From Streptomyces capillispiralis (lineage in GTDB: Bacteria > Actinomycetota > Actinomycetes > Streptomycetales > Streptomycetaceae): a stretch of DNA of 64,000 bases. The translations under genes and the position numbers were made by a program. Shown here piece by piece: positions 55,101-62,803 of this stretch (its first letter is position 1; each line of letters begins with the position of its first letter). Location: contig NZ_VIWV01000001.1 in the NCBI RefSeq assembly GCF_007829875.1, forward strand, positions 5,178,501 to 5,242,500, read 5' to 3'. The notes beneath the pieces were generated by a model. That model did not search any database, had not been told where the DNA came from, and was given only the letters and a program-made list of their open reading frames with translations.

Positions 55101-56317
55101 AGGTCGCCGAGGTGACCTCGCTGGGCCTGGTCCAGATGACCCGCAAGCGGGTCGGCCAGGGCCTGCTGGAGTCGTTCTCGGAGACCTGCGTCCACTGCAA
55201 CGGGCGCGGTGTCATCGTGCACCTGGAGCAGCCCTCCGCCGTCGGTGGCGGGGGCAAGCGCCGGAAGCGGGCGCGTGCCGGTGCGGCGGAGCAGCCGCAC
55301 GAGCACGAGGCCGTCGCGGGCGTCGAGACGGCCGAGCAGGAGGCGGAGGAGGAGACGGTGGCCGAGGTCGCCGCCGAGGCCGCCGCGCCGGTCGCGCTCC
55401 CGGCGCCCGAGTTCGTGCCGGACGAGGAGCTGTACAGCAGCGCCGCCGAGGCGGAGGCCGCGGCCACCCGTGGGCGCACGCGCCGCCGGGCGAGCCGGCG
55501 GGTGTCGGCCCCGGCGGGCGCGCCGAAGCGGGAGACCGCCCGGGCCGGCCGGCAGCGCGCCGAGGCCGCCGAGAAGGACGAGGTGTCCGAGAAGGCTCAG
55601 GCCGCGGTGCCGACGGCGCAGGACGTGACGGCCGCCGAGGAGGCCGCGCGTCCGGTGCAGCCGGAGTCGGCCGCCGAGGCGCTGGCCGAGCCCGCGGCCG
55701 TCGAGGACGCGGTGGTTCCCGAGCCGGTCGCCGAGGAGGCCGCTCCCAAGGGCCGTACGCGTCGCCGGGCCACCCGCAAGGTGTCCGCGCCGGCCGGTTC
55801 CCCGGCGGGGGCGGAGGCCGCGGTGGTGACGGTCACGGAGCCCGCGGCCCCGGTCGCCGAGGCGCCCGAGCCGCAGCCCGCGGAGGCGGCCCCGTCCGAG
55901 GAGCCCGCCGAGCCCGAGGCCCCGGCCCGTCCGCGCCGCCGTGCGGTGCGCAAGCCGAGCACGTCCACCGCGTCCGAGGAGGCGGCCGTCGTGGTCGTCG
56001 CGTCGGCGCCGGCGGAGGAGCAGGCCGCCGCCACCGGGGAGGCCGAGGAGGCGCCCGCCGCCGAGGCCGCCGCGGAGGAGACCGCTCCGGCCAAGAAGAC
56101 GGCCCGCAAGACGGCCAAGAAGGCCACGGCGAAGAAGGCCGCCACGAAGAAGACGACGGCGAAGAAGACCGCCGCCAAGAAGACGACGGCCAAGAAGGCG
56201 GCGACGACCACCAAGTCGGCCGCCGCCAAGACGACCGCGAAGAAGACGGCGTCGAAGAAGACGGCGGCCGCGGCCCAGCAGTCGTCGCCGTCGGTGACGG
56301 CCTCGACGGAGGACTGA
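52127..56317 (+). CDS. rne: Ribonuclease E/G with long disordered arms
   Basis: A 1396-residue endoribonuclease for rRNA maturation and mRNA decay. The catalytic core lies in the middle: an S1 RNA-binding domain at about 655-730 (YVGNVYLGKVQNVLPSMEAA), metal-binding Asp919 (IDVNTG) and Asp963 (VIDFIDM), and the zinc-link Cys1021/Cys1024 (CVHCNGRG). About 600 amino-terminal residues are Ala/Glu/Arg-rich and disordered, with repeated Arg-APAGAP modules. The carboxyl arm of about 330 residues has more such modules and ends in AKKTTAKK-type lysine repeats. The core sitting mid-protein with arms on both sides is typical of Streptomyces RNase ES. A T-tract terminator follows. Confidence 0.96.
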   Translation: MLEPIEPTEGSEPNTPSDTLPPRRRRRAASRPAGPPAATAEVTAETVAPAIPAAQAGSADATATSGPAEPEEEQEAAEGVVEKETEAAEAAPAPRRRRVVRRAAAPAGAPASAEAAETVVPAVQSAPETAAAPEPAAVAAEPAEDAAPRRSRRRAMRSVTSPTATAAETARSAEAAEPVATAEVPAETARTPEAAEVSETAEIPETPEDAAPRRTRRRAARRASAPAGAPVAAGTAEGDAGESAQAAPAAAAAEETAVAETPAETAARVPAETVEVPAEGTTAKRKTTRAARAAQAAPAPESAEDAAEAPAEDAAPRRRRRVVRKAAAGFAEPARSARAETDRSAEPAETETSSRRPARPAVAVFQPPVFTEPRFQTPERAAAEAAAEVAAPVEPEETEELLEEQPAASRRRRRRRGAGDEAETVPAAVTAPEAPAEDEAEEAEEPAEDHADAEDQDEGEAAGSRRRRRRGGRRRRRGESAETDGEGGEPGDADLDRVSAEQAAQDAEDTAEQDEDDAEDESDEGRDDSGAGSSSSRRRRRRRRRAGDSGGEGEHASDDPERTVVKVREPRKAAEPSDEVQSIKGSTRLEAKKQRRREGREQGRRRVPIITEAEFLARREAVERVMVVRQHGDRTQIGVLEDGVLVEHYVNKEQATSYVGNVYLGKVQNVLPSMEAAFIDIGKGRNAVLYAGEVNFEALGMSGGPRRIESALKSGQSVLVQVTKDPIGHKGARLTSQVSLPGRYLVYVPEGSMTGISRKLPDTERARLKTILKKVVPEDAGVIVRTAAEGASEDELRRDVERLQAQWEEIKKKSKNGGSAPTLLYGEPDMTVRVVRDIFNEDFTKVVVSGDEAWQTVHGYVSHVAPDLAERLSRWTSEVDVFATYRIDEQLAKALDRKVWLPSGGSLVIDRTEAMVVIDVNTGKFTGQGGNLEETVTRNNLEAAEEIVRQLRLRDLGGIIVIDFIDMVLESNRDLVLRRLLECLGRDRTKHQVAEVTSLGLVQMTRKRVGQGLLESFSETCVHCNGRGVIVHLEQPSAVGGGGKRRKRARAGAAEQPHEHEAVAGVETAEQEAEEETVAEVAAEAAAPVALPAPEFVPDEELYSSAAEAEAAATRGRTRRRASRRVSAPAGAPKRETARAGRQRAEAAEKDEVSEKAQAAVPTAQDVTAAEEAARPVQPESAAEALAEPAAVEDAVVPEPVAEEAAPKGRTRRRATRKVSAPAGSPAGAEAAVVTVTEPAAPVAEAPEPQPAEAAPSEEPAEPEAPARPRRRAVRKPSTSTASEEAAVVVVASAPAEEQAAATGEAEEAPAAEAAAEETAPAKKTARKTAKKATAKKAATKKTTAKKTAAKKTTAKKAATTTKSAAAKTTAKKTASKKTAAAAQQSSPSVTASTED

Positions 56318-56339
56318 CCTCCGCTTTTGCCGAGAAGGT

Positions 56340-56378
56340 GATCCGCCCCCGGTTCCGCCGGGGGCGGATCGCTTTTTT
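56340..56378 (+). terminator. Intrinsic terminator after rne
   Basis: GATCCGCCCCCGG pairs perfectly with CCGGGGGCGGATC around TTCCG, then GC and six T (56373-56378). This is the clearest U-tract terminator in the window and separates rne from the sugar cassette. Confidence 0.96.
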
Positions 56379-56487
56379 CGTCCCCCAGTCGTCACAAGGA
56401 CGTCGAAAATGTGAATGGGGGGTGAATCAATGCCCCTTCCGTCTGGTTATGATGTGGCCAAAGATCAAACTTCAAAAACAGACAAAC

Positions 56488-56517
56488 AGGGATATGTCAT
56501 CCCTAATTAGGTAAAGT
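56488..56517 (+). promoter_or_regulatory. Dyads and -10-like box before rfbA
   Basis: AGGGAT-ATGTC-ATCCCT (56488-56504) overlaps the palindrome CCTAATTAGG (56502-56511), which touches TAAAGT (56512-56517). The block is in a low-GC stretch (about 56400-56520). A repressor bound here would cover the promoter. The factor is unknown. Confidence 0.5.
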
Positions 56518-56532
56518 ATTGGGGCGTCACAC

Positions 56533-57600
56533 GTGAAGGCTCTCGTCCTTTCCGGGGGAGCGGGGACTCGCCTCCGTCCGATCACCCACACCTCCGCCAA
56601 ACAGCTCGTGCCGGTCGCCAACAAGCCCGTGCTCTTCTACGGGCTGGAGGCGATCGCCGACGCGGGCATCAGCGAGGTCGGCATCATCGTCGGCGACACC
56701 GCGGACGAGATCCGTGAGGCCGTGGGGGACGGCTCCCGCTTCGGGATCGAGGTCACCTACATCCCGCAGGAAGCGCCGCTGGGGCTGGCGCACGCGGTGC
56801 TCATCGCCCAGGACTTCCTCGGCGACGACGACTTCGTCATGTACCTCGGCGACAACTTCATCGTCGGTGGCATCACCGGCCTGGTGGAGGAGTTCCGGAC
56901 CGAGCGGCCCGACGCGCAGATCCTGCTGACCCGGGTCCCCGACCCCACCTCCTTCGGCGTCGCCGAACTCGGCCCCGACGGCAGGGTGGTGGGCCTGGAG
57001 GAGAAGCCCAGGCAGCCGAAGAGCGACCTGGCCCTCGTCGGCGTCTACCTGTTCACCCCCGCCATCCACGAGGCGGTCCGCTCCATCGAGCCGTCCTGGC
57101 GCGGGGAGTTGGAGATCACGCACGCCATCCAGTGGCTGATCGACGAGGAGCGGGACGTCCGCTCCACCACGATCTCCGGATACTGGAAGGACACCGGCAA
57201 CGTCACCGACATGCTGGAGGTCAACAGGTCCGTGCTGGAGACCCTGGAACCCCACGACGCCGGCACCGTGGACGAGGCCAGCGAGATCATCGGCCGGGTG
57301 CGCATCGAGGAAGGCGCCCGCATCAGCGGCAGCCGTATCGTCGGGCCCGCGGTCGTCGGCGCCGGAACGGTGGTCAGCAACGCGTACATCGGCCCCTTCA
57401 CCTCGGTGTCCGAGGGGTGCCGCATCGAGGACAGCGAAATCGAGTACTCCATCGTCCTGCGGGGTTCGTCCGTGACCGGCGTGCGCCGGGTGGAGGCCTC
57501 GCTCATCGGGCGCGACGTCGTGGTCACGCCCGCTCCCCGCAACCCCAAGGCCCACCGGCTCGTGCTCGGTGATCACAGCAAGGTGCAGATCTCGTCATGA
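56533..57600 (+). CDS. rfbA: Glucose-1-phosphate thymidylyltransferase, long form
   Basis: A 355-residue enzyme that joins dTTP and glucose 1-phosphate to dTDP-glucose. The nucleotide loop is LSGGAGTRLRPITHTSAKQL, and the metal/sugar site includes YLGDNFIVGGI. After residue about 240 comes a left-handed beta-helix of hexapeptides (RIEEGARISGSRIVGPAVVG). That marks the long (RmlA-long/StrD) type rather than the 290-residue form. GTG 56533 has GGGGCG upstream. First gene of a five-gene operon; the stop overlaps rfbB by four bases. Confidence 0.95.
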   Translation: MKALVLSGGAGTRLRPITHTSAKQLVPVANKPVLFYGLEAIADAGISEVGIIVGDTADEIREAVGDGSRFGIEVTYIPQEAPLGLAHAVLIAQDFLGDDDFVMYLGDNFIVGGITGLVEEFRTERPDAQILLTRVPDPTSFGVAELGPDGRVVGLEEKPRQPKSDLALVGVYLFTPAIHEAVRSIEPSWRGELEITHAIQWLIDEERDVRSTTISGYWKDTGNVTDMLEVNRSVLETLEPHDAGTVDEASEIIGRVRIEEGARISGSRIVGPAVVGAGTVVSNAYIGPFTSVSEGCRIEDSEIEYSIVLRGSSVTGVRRVEASLIGRDVVVTPAPRNPKAHRLVLGDHSKVQISS

Positions 57601-58610
57601 CGGCCCCCGCCTCTCCCGCCCGCCCGACCCGGATCCTGGTCACCGGCGGCGCCGGCTTCATCGGCTCGCACTACGTCCGTACGCTGCTCGGCCCGCAGGG
57701 ACCCGGTGATGTCGCGATCACCGTCCTGGACAAGCTGACCTACGCGGGCAACCCGGCCAACCTCGACGAGGTGCGCGAGCACCCGGGGTTCGCCTTCGTG
57801 CGGGGCGACATCTGCGACCCGGAGCTGGTCGGCAAGCTGATGGCCGAGCACGACCAGGTGGTGCACTTCGCCGCCGAGTCGCACGTCGACCGCTCCATCG
57901 ACGGCGGCGCGGAGTTCGTCCGGACGAACGTGGTCGGCACCCACACGCTCATCGACGCGGCGCACCGGGCCGGCATCAAGACCTTCGTGCACATCTCCAC
58001 CGACGAGGTCTACGGCTCGATCGACGAGGGCTCCTGGCCCGAGACCCACCCGCTGGAGCCCAACTCGCCCTACTCCTCGGCGAAGGCGTCCAGCGACCTG
58101 ATCGCGCTGTCCTACCACCGCACCCACGGCCTGGACGTCCGCGTCACCCGCTGCTCCAACAACTACGGGCACCACCACTTCCCCGAGAAGGTCATCCCCC
58201 TCTTCGTCACCAACCTCCTCGACGGCAGGAAGGTCCCGCTGTACGGCGACGGCGGCAACGTCCGCGACTGGCTGCACATCGACGACCACGTCCAGGGCAT
58301 CGAGCTGGTCCGCACCAAGGGCCGCGCGGGCGAGGTCTACAACATCGGCGGCGGCACCGAACTCTCCAACAAGGAGCTGACCGGGCTGCTCCTCGAGGCG
58401 TGCGGCGCCGACTGGGAGACCAGCGTCGAGTACGTCGAGGACCGCAAGGGCCACGACCGCCGCTACTCGGTGGACTGCACCAAGATCCGCGAGGAACTGG
58501 GCTACGAGCCGCGCAAGGACTTCCGCGAGGGCCTCGCCGAGACCGTCCAGTGGTACCGCGACAACCGCGCCTGGTGGGAGCCGCTGAAGGAGCGCGCCGC
58601 GCTGAACTGA
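57597..58610 (+). CDS. rfbB: dTDP-glucose 4,6-dehydratase
   Basis: A 337-residue extended short-chain dehydrogenase that makes dTDP-4-keto-6-deoxyglucose with bound NAD. The dinucleotide motif is ILVTGGAGFIGSHYVRT at 13-29, the active segment HISTDEVYGSIDEG with the Asp-Glu pair of dehydratases, and the catalytic Tyr-Lys is in YSSAKASSDL. Sugar-binding RCSNNYGHHHFPEKVIP is intact. Starts in the ATGA overlap with rfbA, so the two are translated together. Confidence 0.97.
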   Translation: MTAPASPARPTRILVTGGAGFIGSHYVRTLLGPQGPGDVAITVLDKLTYAGNPANLDEVREHPGFAFVRGDICDPELVGKLMAEHDQVVHFAAESHVDRSIDGGAEFVRTNVVGTHTLIDAAHRAGIKTFVHISTDEVYGSIDEGSWPETHPLEPNSPYSSAKASSDLIALSYHRTHGLDVRVTRCSNNYGHHHFPEKVIPLFVTNLLDGRKVPLYGDGGNVRDWLHIDDHVQGIELVRTKGRAGEVYNIGGGTELSNKELTGLLLEACGADWETSVEYVEDRKGHDRRYSVDCTKIREELGYEPRKDFREGLAETVQWYRDNRAWWEPLKERAALN

Positions 58611-58629
58611 CGCGCCGCCCGTCTCCCGC

Positions 58630-58652
58630 GGGCCCGGGACCGTCCCGGGCCC
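58630..58652 (+). other. Hairpin between rfbB and rfbD
   Basis: GGGCCCGGGA and TCCCGGGCCC pair perfectly around CCG in a 115-base gap that also carries a repeated TCCCGCGGGCCC (58624 and 58664). It may lower read-through inside the operon. Confidence 0.5.
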
Positions 58653-58725
58653 CCTCAGGCATTTCCCGCGGGCCCCGGACCAGGGCCGGGGACCCGCGCC
58701 ATCCGGCACGGAGGACAGAAGAGGG

Positions 58726-59649
58726 ATGAACCCGACAACGGAACAGGCCAACACCCCGGCCGGCTGGCTGGTCACCGGGGCGGGCGGAATGCTCGGCCAG
58801 GACGTACTGGCCCGGCTGGCCGCGGCGGGGGAGCGGGTTACCGCCCTGGACCGGGCCGCGCTGGACCTCACCGACGCCGGCGCCGTGCTGCGGGCGCTGG
58901 ACCACCACCGGCCCGCCGTGGTCGTCAACTGCGCGGCCTGGACCGCCGTGGACGACGCCGAGACCCGCGAGGCCGAGGCGCTCGCCGTCAACGGCGACGG
59001 CCCGGCCCACCTCGCCGCCGCCTGCGCCCGCACCGGCAGCGTCCTGCTGCACGTCTCCACCGACTACGTCTTCGCCGGCGACGCCACGACGCCGTACGCC
59101 GAGGACGCCCCCACCGCGCCGCGCAGCGCCTACGGCCGTACCAAACTCGCCGGCGAGCAGGCCGTCCTGACCACCCTCCCGGACCGCGGGTACGTCGTCC
59201 GCACCGCCTGGCTGTACGGAGCGGGCGGCGGCAACTTCGTCCGTACGATGATCAAGCTGGAAGGTCTCAAGGACACCCTCGACGTCGTCGACGACCAGCG
59301 CGGCCAGCCCACCTGGAGCGCCGACCTGGCCGGGCTGCTGGTCGAGCTGGGGCGCGGCGCCCTGGCCGGCACCGCCCCGGCGGGCGTCTACCACGGCACC
59401 AGCTCGGGTGAGACCACCTGGTACGGCCTCACCCGCGAGATCTTCCGCCTGCTCGGCACGGACCCGGACCGCGTCCGCCCCACCACCAGCGAGGCGTTCG
59501 CCCGCCCCGCCCCCCGCCCCGCCTACAGCGTGCTCGGCCACGAGCGCTTCGCCGCGGCCGGCATCGAGCCGCTGCGCGACTGGCGCGCGGCCCTCACCGA
59601 GGCATTCCCGGAGATCCACCGGGTCCACGAGAAGGAGAACCCGGCGTGA
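58726..59649 (+). CDS. rfbD: dTDP-4-dehydrorhamnose reductase
   Basis: A 307-residue NADPH-linked reductase that makes the last step to dTDP-L-rhamnose. The cofactor loop is WLVTGAGGMLGQDVLARL at 14-31; NCAAWTAVDDAETREAEA and the catalytic YGRTKLAGEQ with STDYVFAG match the family. ATG 58726 has AGAGGG upstream. The stop overlaps the glycosyltransferase start (GTGA), so the two are translationally coupled. Confidence 0.95.
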   Translation: MNPTTEQANTPAGWLVTGAGGMLGQDVLARLAAAGERVTALDRAALDLTDAGAVLRALDHHRPAVVVNCAAWTAVDDAETREAEALAVNGDGPAHLAAACARTGSVLLHVSTDYVFAGDATTPYAEDAPTAPRSAYGRTKLAGEQAVLTTLPDRGYVVRTAWLYGAGGGNFVRTMIKLEGLKDTLDVVDDQRGQPTWSADLAGLLVELGRGALAGTAPAGVYHGTSSGETTWYGLTREIFRLLGTDPDRVRPTTSEAFARPAPRPAYSVLGHERFAAAGIEPLRDWRAALTEAFPEIHRVHEKENPA

Positions 59650-61646
59650 CAGTCAAGGTCAGCGTCGTCATCGCGGTCTACAACCCGGGCAAGTACGTCG
59701 AGGACTGCGTCAACGGCCTGCTGCGGCAGAGCCTCGGCCCCGACGAGTTCGAGGTCTTCTTCGTCGACGACGGCTCCACCGACGAGACCCCGGCCCTGCT
59801 GGACCGGCTGGCCGCCGAGCACCCCCACTTCCACGTCATCCACCAGGAGTCCTCCGGCTGGTCCGGCAGGCCCCGCAACACCGGCATCGACGCCGCCCGG
59901 GGCGAGTACGTCATGTTCGTCGACCACGACGACTGGCTCGGCGACGAGGCCCTGGAGCGGATGTACGACTACGGCCGGGCGAACGACGCCGACGTGGTCG
60001 TCGGCAAGATGGCCGGCATCGGCCGCCCGGTCCCGCAGGAGCTGTTCCGGGTCAACCGGCCGCGCGCCACGGTGGAGAACGCGCCGCTGATCGACAGCCT
60101 CACCCCGCACAAGATGTTCCGGCGGGAGTTCCTCCAGCGGCACGGCATGCGCTTCAAGGAGGGCCGCCGCCGGCTGGAGGACCACGTCTTCGTCGTCGAG
60201 GCGTACCTGCGGGCGAAGAGCGTCGCCGTCCTCGGCGACTACCTGTGCTACTACCACATCACCCGCGACGACGGCTCCAACGCCGGTTTCCAGCGCTTCG
60301 ACCCGGTCGGCTACTTCGGCAACCTCCGTGAGGCGCTCGACGTCGTCGAGGAGCTCACCGAGCCCGGCCCGCTGCGCGACAAGCTGTTCAGCCGCTGGTT
60401 GCGCAACGAGATGGTCGAGCGGCTGCGCGGCAACCGGCTGCTGGGGCTCCCCGAGGACTACGCCGAGGAGCTGTACCGCGAGATCCGCGGGGTGATCACC
60501 GAGCGGTTCGGGCCGGGCGTGTTCGCGAAGGTCGGCCCCACCCAGCGGGTGGTGGCCGGTCTGGTCGCCGCCGACCTGTACGAGGACGTCCGCGCCCTCG
60601 CCCGATGGGAGGCCGGGATCCGGCCCACCGGCACCCTGGACTCCCTGACCTGGGAGGACGGCGTCCTGAACGTCGGTCTCACCTCCGAGTACCAGGTCGA
60701 CGGCGAGCCGATGACCTTCCGCCGGGAGGGCGGGCGCGACCTGCTCGGCCTGCCGCTGTCCGACAAGGCGCTCGAGGCGCTGGCCGGCCAGGGCATCACC
60801 CTGGACGCCCCGGTCGGCAGGAGCGACGTGGACCTGGTGGTCCGCCACCGGGAGGACGCCAGGCAGTTCTACCTCCCCGTCGAGTGCGAGCTGCACCGCC
60901 TCGACGCGGGGGACGGCGCCTTCCACCTGCGGATCACCGCGCGCGCGGTCCTCGACCCGGAGACCGCGGCCGCGGGCGGGCCCCTGGAGAAGGGCATCTG
61001 GGACCTGCACCTGCGCATCAAGTCCTGCGGCTGGAGCAAGGAGACCCGGCTCGGCGCGGTGCGCGGCGAGGACGTGGACGCCGGACGGCTGGCCGCGCTC
61101 ACCGGTGAGCCGAGGCGGCTGGTCCTGCCCTACTGGACCGACGGGCCGGGCAACCTCTCCCTCGACGTCGACCAGCACACGAACAAGCTGGAGCGCGAGG
61201 CGGCGGCCCGCATGGACCCGGCCGAGGGGGTGGTCGAGGGCGCCACCGTGCGGCTCCCGCTGCCGCTGCACGGCGCGGAGGACGCCGGTGACCCGGTGCG
61301 GCTGCGCTTCGAGCGCAAGAACGTGGGCAAGTACCCGGCCGACGCCGTGCTCGACGGCCGTACGGTGAGCGCCGTGCTGCCGGTGGGGAAGCTCGCCGGG
61401 AAGCGCTGGGCCGTGCGCATCGGCGTGCCGTCCGCCGGCCGGGGCGAGGCAAAATGGACCCGGCTCCCGGTGGACGTGGTGGTCGCCGCCGACGGCACCG
61501 CCCGGGTGATCGACCGGCACACCCCGCCGGCCGGGGCCGCGTCGGCGAAGCCGGGCCCCCAGAAGCCCGCCCGGCCCCGGCCGCTGTGGCGCCGGGCCGC
61601 CGGGCGGCTCAAGCGCGCACTGACGAACAAGCAGAAGAAGAGCTGA
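59646..61646 (+). CDS. GT2 glycosyltransferase with large C-terminal region
   Basis: A 666-residue cytoplasmic enzyme. The GT-A domain (1-230) has VSVVIAVYNPGKYVEDCVNG, VDDGSTDET and the metal motif DHDD at 93-96. A helical linker (to about 340) precedes two beta-sandwich-like units (about 345-480 and 480-640; GIWDLHLRIKSCGW, GVPSAGRGEAKWTRLPVDV) and a basic tail. The layout resembles wall-teichoic-acid glycosyltransferases of the TarS/TarP sort, whose C-terminal domains make trimers. Its place between rhamnose genes suggests it uses dTDP-rhamnose on an envelope polymer; donor and acceptor are inferred. GTG 59646 has GAAGGAG upstream. Confidence 0.87.
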   Translation: MTVKVSVVIAVYNPGKYVEDCVNGLLRQSLGPDEFEVFFVDDGSTDETPALLDRLAAEHPHFHVIHQESSGWSGRPRNTGIDAARGEYVMFVDHDDWLGDEALERMYDYGRANDADVVVGKMAGIGRPVPQELFRVNRPRATVENAPLIDSLTPHKMFRREFLQRHGMRFKEGRRRLEDHVFVVEAYLRAKSVAVLGDYLCYYHITRDDGSNAGFQRFDPVGYFGNLREALDVVEELTEPGPLRDKLFSRWLRNEMVERLRGNRLLGLPEDYAEELYREIRGVITERFGPGVFAKVGPTQRVVAGLVAADLYEDVRALARWEAGIRPTGTLDSLTWEDGVLNVGLTSEYQVDGEPMTFRREGGRDLLGLPLSDKALEALAGQGITLDAPVGRSDVDLVVRHREDARQFYLPVECELHRLDAGDGAFHLRITARAVLDPETAAAGGPLEKGIWDLHLRIKSCGWSKETRLGAVRGEDVDAGRLAALTGEPRRLVLPYWTDGPGNLSLDVDQHTNKLEREAAARMDPAEGVVEGATVRLPLPLHGAEDAGDPVRLRFERKNVGKYPADAVLDGRTVSAVLPVGKLAGKRWAVRIGVPSAGRGEAKWTRLPVDVVVAADGTARVIDRHTPPAGAASAKPGPQKPARPRPLWRRAAGRLKRALTNKQKKS

Positions 61647-61657
61647 GGACCCCTTCG

Positions 61658-62251
61658 ATGCGACCCCTTTCCCTCTCCGGCGCCTGGGTGCACGAGCCGA
61701 AGATCTTCCCCGACGGCCGGGGCAGTTTCCACGAGTGGTTCAAGGCCCCGGTCTTCACCGGGGCGGCGGGCCACCCGCTCACGCTCGCCCAGGCCAACAT
61801 GTCCGTCTCCAGCCGGGGCACCCTGCGCGGCATCCACTTCGCCGACGTGCCGCCCGGCCAGGCCAAGTACGTCAAGTGCGTGCGCGGCGCGGTCCTCGAC
61901 GTGATCGTGGACATCCGGACCGGCTCGCCCACCTTCGGCCAGTGGGAGGCGGTCCGCCTGGACGACCGGGACCACCACGCGGTCTACCTCTCCGAGGGCC
62001 TCGGCCACGGCTTCATGGCGCTCAGCGACGACGCCACGGTGGTCTACCTCTGCTCCGAGGGCTACGCCCCCGAGCGCGAGCACGGCATCCACCCCCTCGA
62101 CCCGGCGCTCGGCATCGAGTGGCCCGACGGCCTCACCCCGCTCCTGTCCGCCAAGGACGAGCAGGCCCCCACCCTGGCCGAGGCCCGCGACCAGGGCCTC
62201 CTCCCCTCCTACGAGGCGTGCGTGGCCTACCGGGAGAGCCTCGGGCGCTGA
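61658..62251 (+). CDS. rfbC: dTDP-4-dehydrorhamnose 3,5-epimerase
   Basis: A 197-residue cupin enzyme acting before RfbD. The catalytic His60 is in SSRGTLRGIHFADVPPGQAK, the Tyr is in the YLSEGLGHGFMAL segment, and the C-terminal IHPLDPALGIEWP matches the substrate-binding end. ATG 61658 (MRPLSLSGAWVHEPKIF) has GAGGACC upstream; the frame is open earlier but there is no earlier start signal. It closes the operon, followed by a hairpin that abuts the rplU promoter. Confidence 0.94.
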   Translation: MRPLSLSGAWVHEPKIFPDGRGSFHEWFKAPVFTGAAGHPLTLAQANMSVSSRGTLRGIHFADVPPGQAKYVKCVRGAVLDVIVDIRTGSPTFGQWEAVRLDDRDHHAVYLSEGLGHGFMALSDDATVVYLCSEGYAPEREHGIHPLDPALGIEWPDGLTPLLSAKDEQAPTLAEARDQGLLPSYEACVAYRESLGR

Positions 62252-62266
62252 ACCGTCCGGGCCGGG

Positions 62267-62294
62267 CCGGCCCTCCTCCCGGGGGGGCCGGTTT
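62267..62294 (+). terminator. Terminator of the rhamnose operon
   Basis: CCGGCCCTCC pairs with GGGGGGCCGG (one T-G) around TCCCG and is followed by TTT. The T run is also the start of the next gene's -35 box. Confidence 0.75.
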
Positions 62295-62322
62295 GACCCC
62301 TTCGGCCACGGCCCCGTAACCT
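62293..62322 (+). promoter_or_regulatory. Promoter of rplU-rpmA
   Basis: TTGACC (62293-62298), 18-base spacer, TAACCT (62317-62322) is the best vegetative promoter in the window. It leaves a leader of about 140 bases with a CCGTG-TT-CACGG stem at 62405-62416. Confidence 0.85.
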
Positions 62323-62468
62323 TGACCGTCGGCGTGTCCATCGGGGCCGCCACATCCCCGTAAACCTCTTCCTTCCGGGTGCCGCGGTGTCCGGGAGAGG
62401 TCGTCCGTGTTCACGGCCGGGCGGCTGGCCTGCGGGGGTGCCGTTCTTCGAGTGAGAGTGAGATCCGC

Positions 62469-62789
62469 GTGTACGCCATCGTGCGCAGCGGTGGTCGCCA
62501 GCACAAGGTTGCTGTCGGCGACATCGTTGAGGTTGACAAGATTTCCACCGCCAAGGTCGGCGACACGGTCGAGCTCTCGACCCTGCTCGTGGTCGACGGC
62601 GACGCCGTGACCAGCGACCCGTGGGTCCTGGCCGGCATCAAGGTCCAGGCCGAGGTCGTGGACCACCACAAGGGCCAGAAGATCGACATTCTGCGCTACA
62701 AGAACAAGACCGGCTACCGCCGTCGTCAGGGCCACCGCCAGCAGTACACGGCGATCAAGGTCACTGAGATCCCCGCGGCTGCGAAGTAA
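62469..62789 (+). CDS. rplU: 50S ribosomal protein L21
   Basis: A 106-residue ribosomal protein, MYAIVRSGGRQHKVAVGDIV at the start and KNKTGYRRRQGHRQQYTAIK at the end, both diagnostic. It binds 23S rRNA in the large subunit. GTG 62469 matches the family start. First of rplU-rpmA; its own strong promoter isolates it from the sugar operon. Confidence 0.98.
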   Translation: MYAIVRSGGRQHKVAVGDIVEVDKISTAKVGDTVELSTLLVVDGDAVTSDPWVLAGIKVQAEVVDHHKGQKIDILRYKNKTGYRRRQGHRQQYTAIKVTEIPAAAK

Positions 62790-62803
62790 GGGACTGAGGA
62801 GAG

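Noticed and set aside
52214..56395. 1393-residue minus-strand frame opposite rne
   Set aside because: Shadow of the rne reading frame caused by high GC; Gly/Arg/Leu low complexity without domains.
62323..62468. Possible riboswitch or protein-binding leader before rplU
   Set aside because: Only one short stem is visible and no known leader motif matches, so it is not called as an RNA element.
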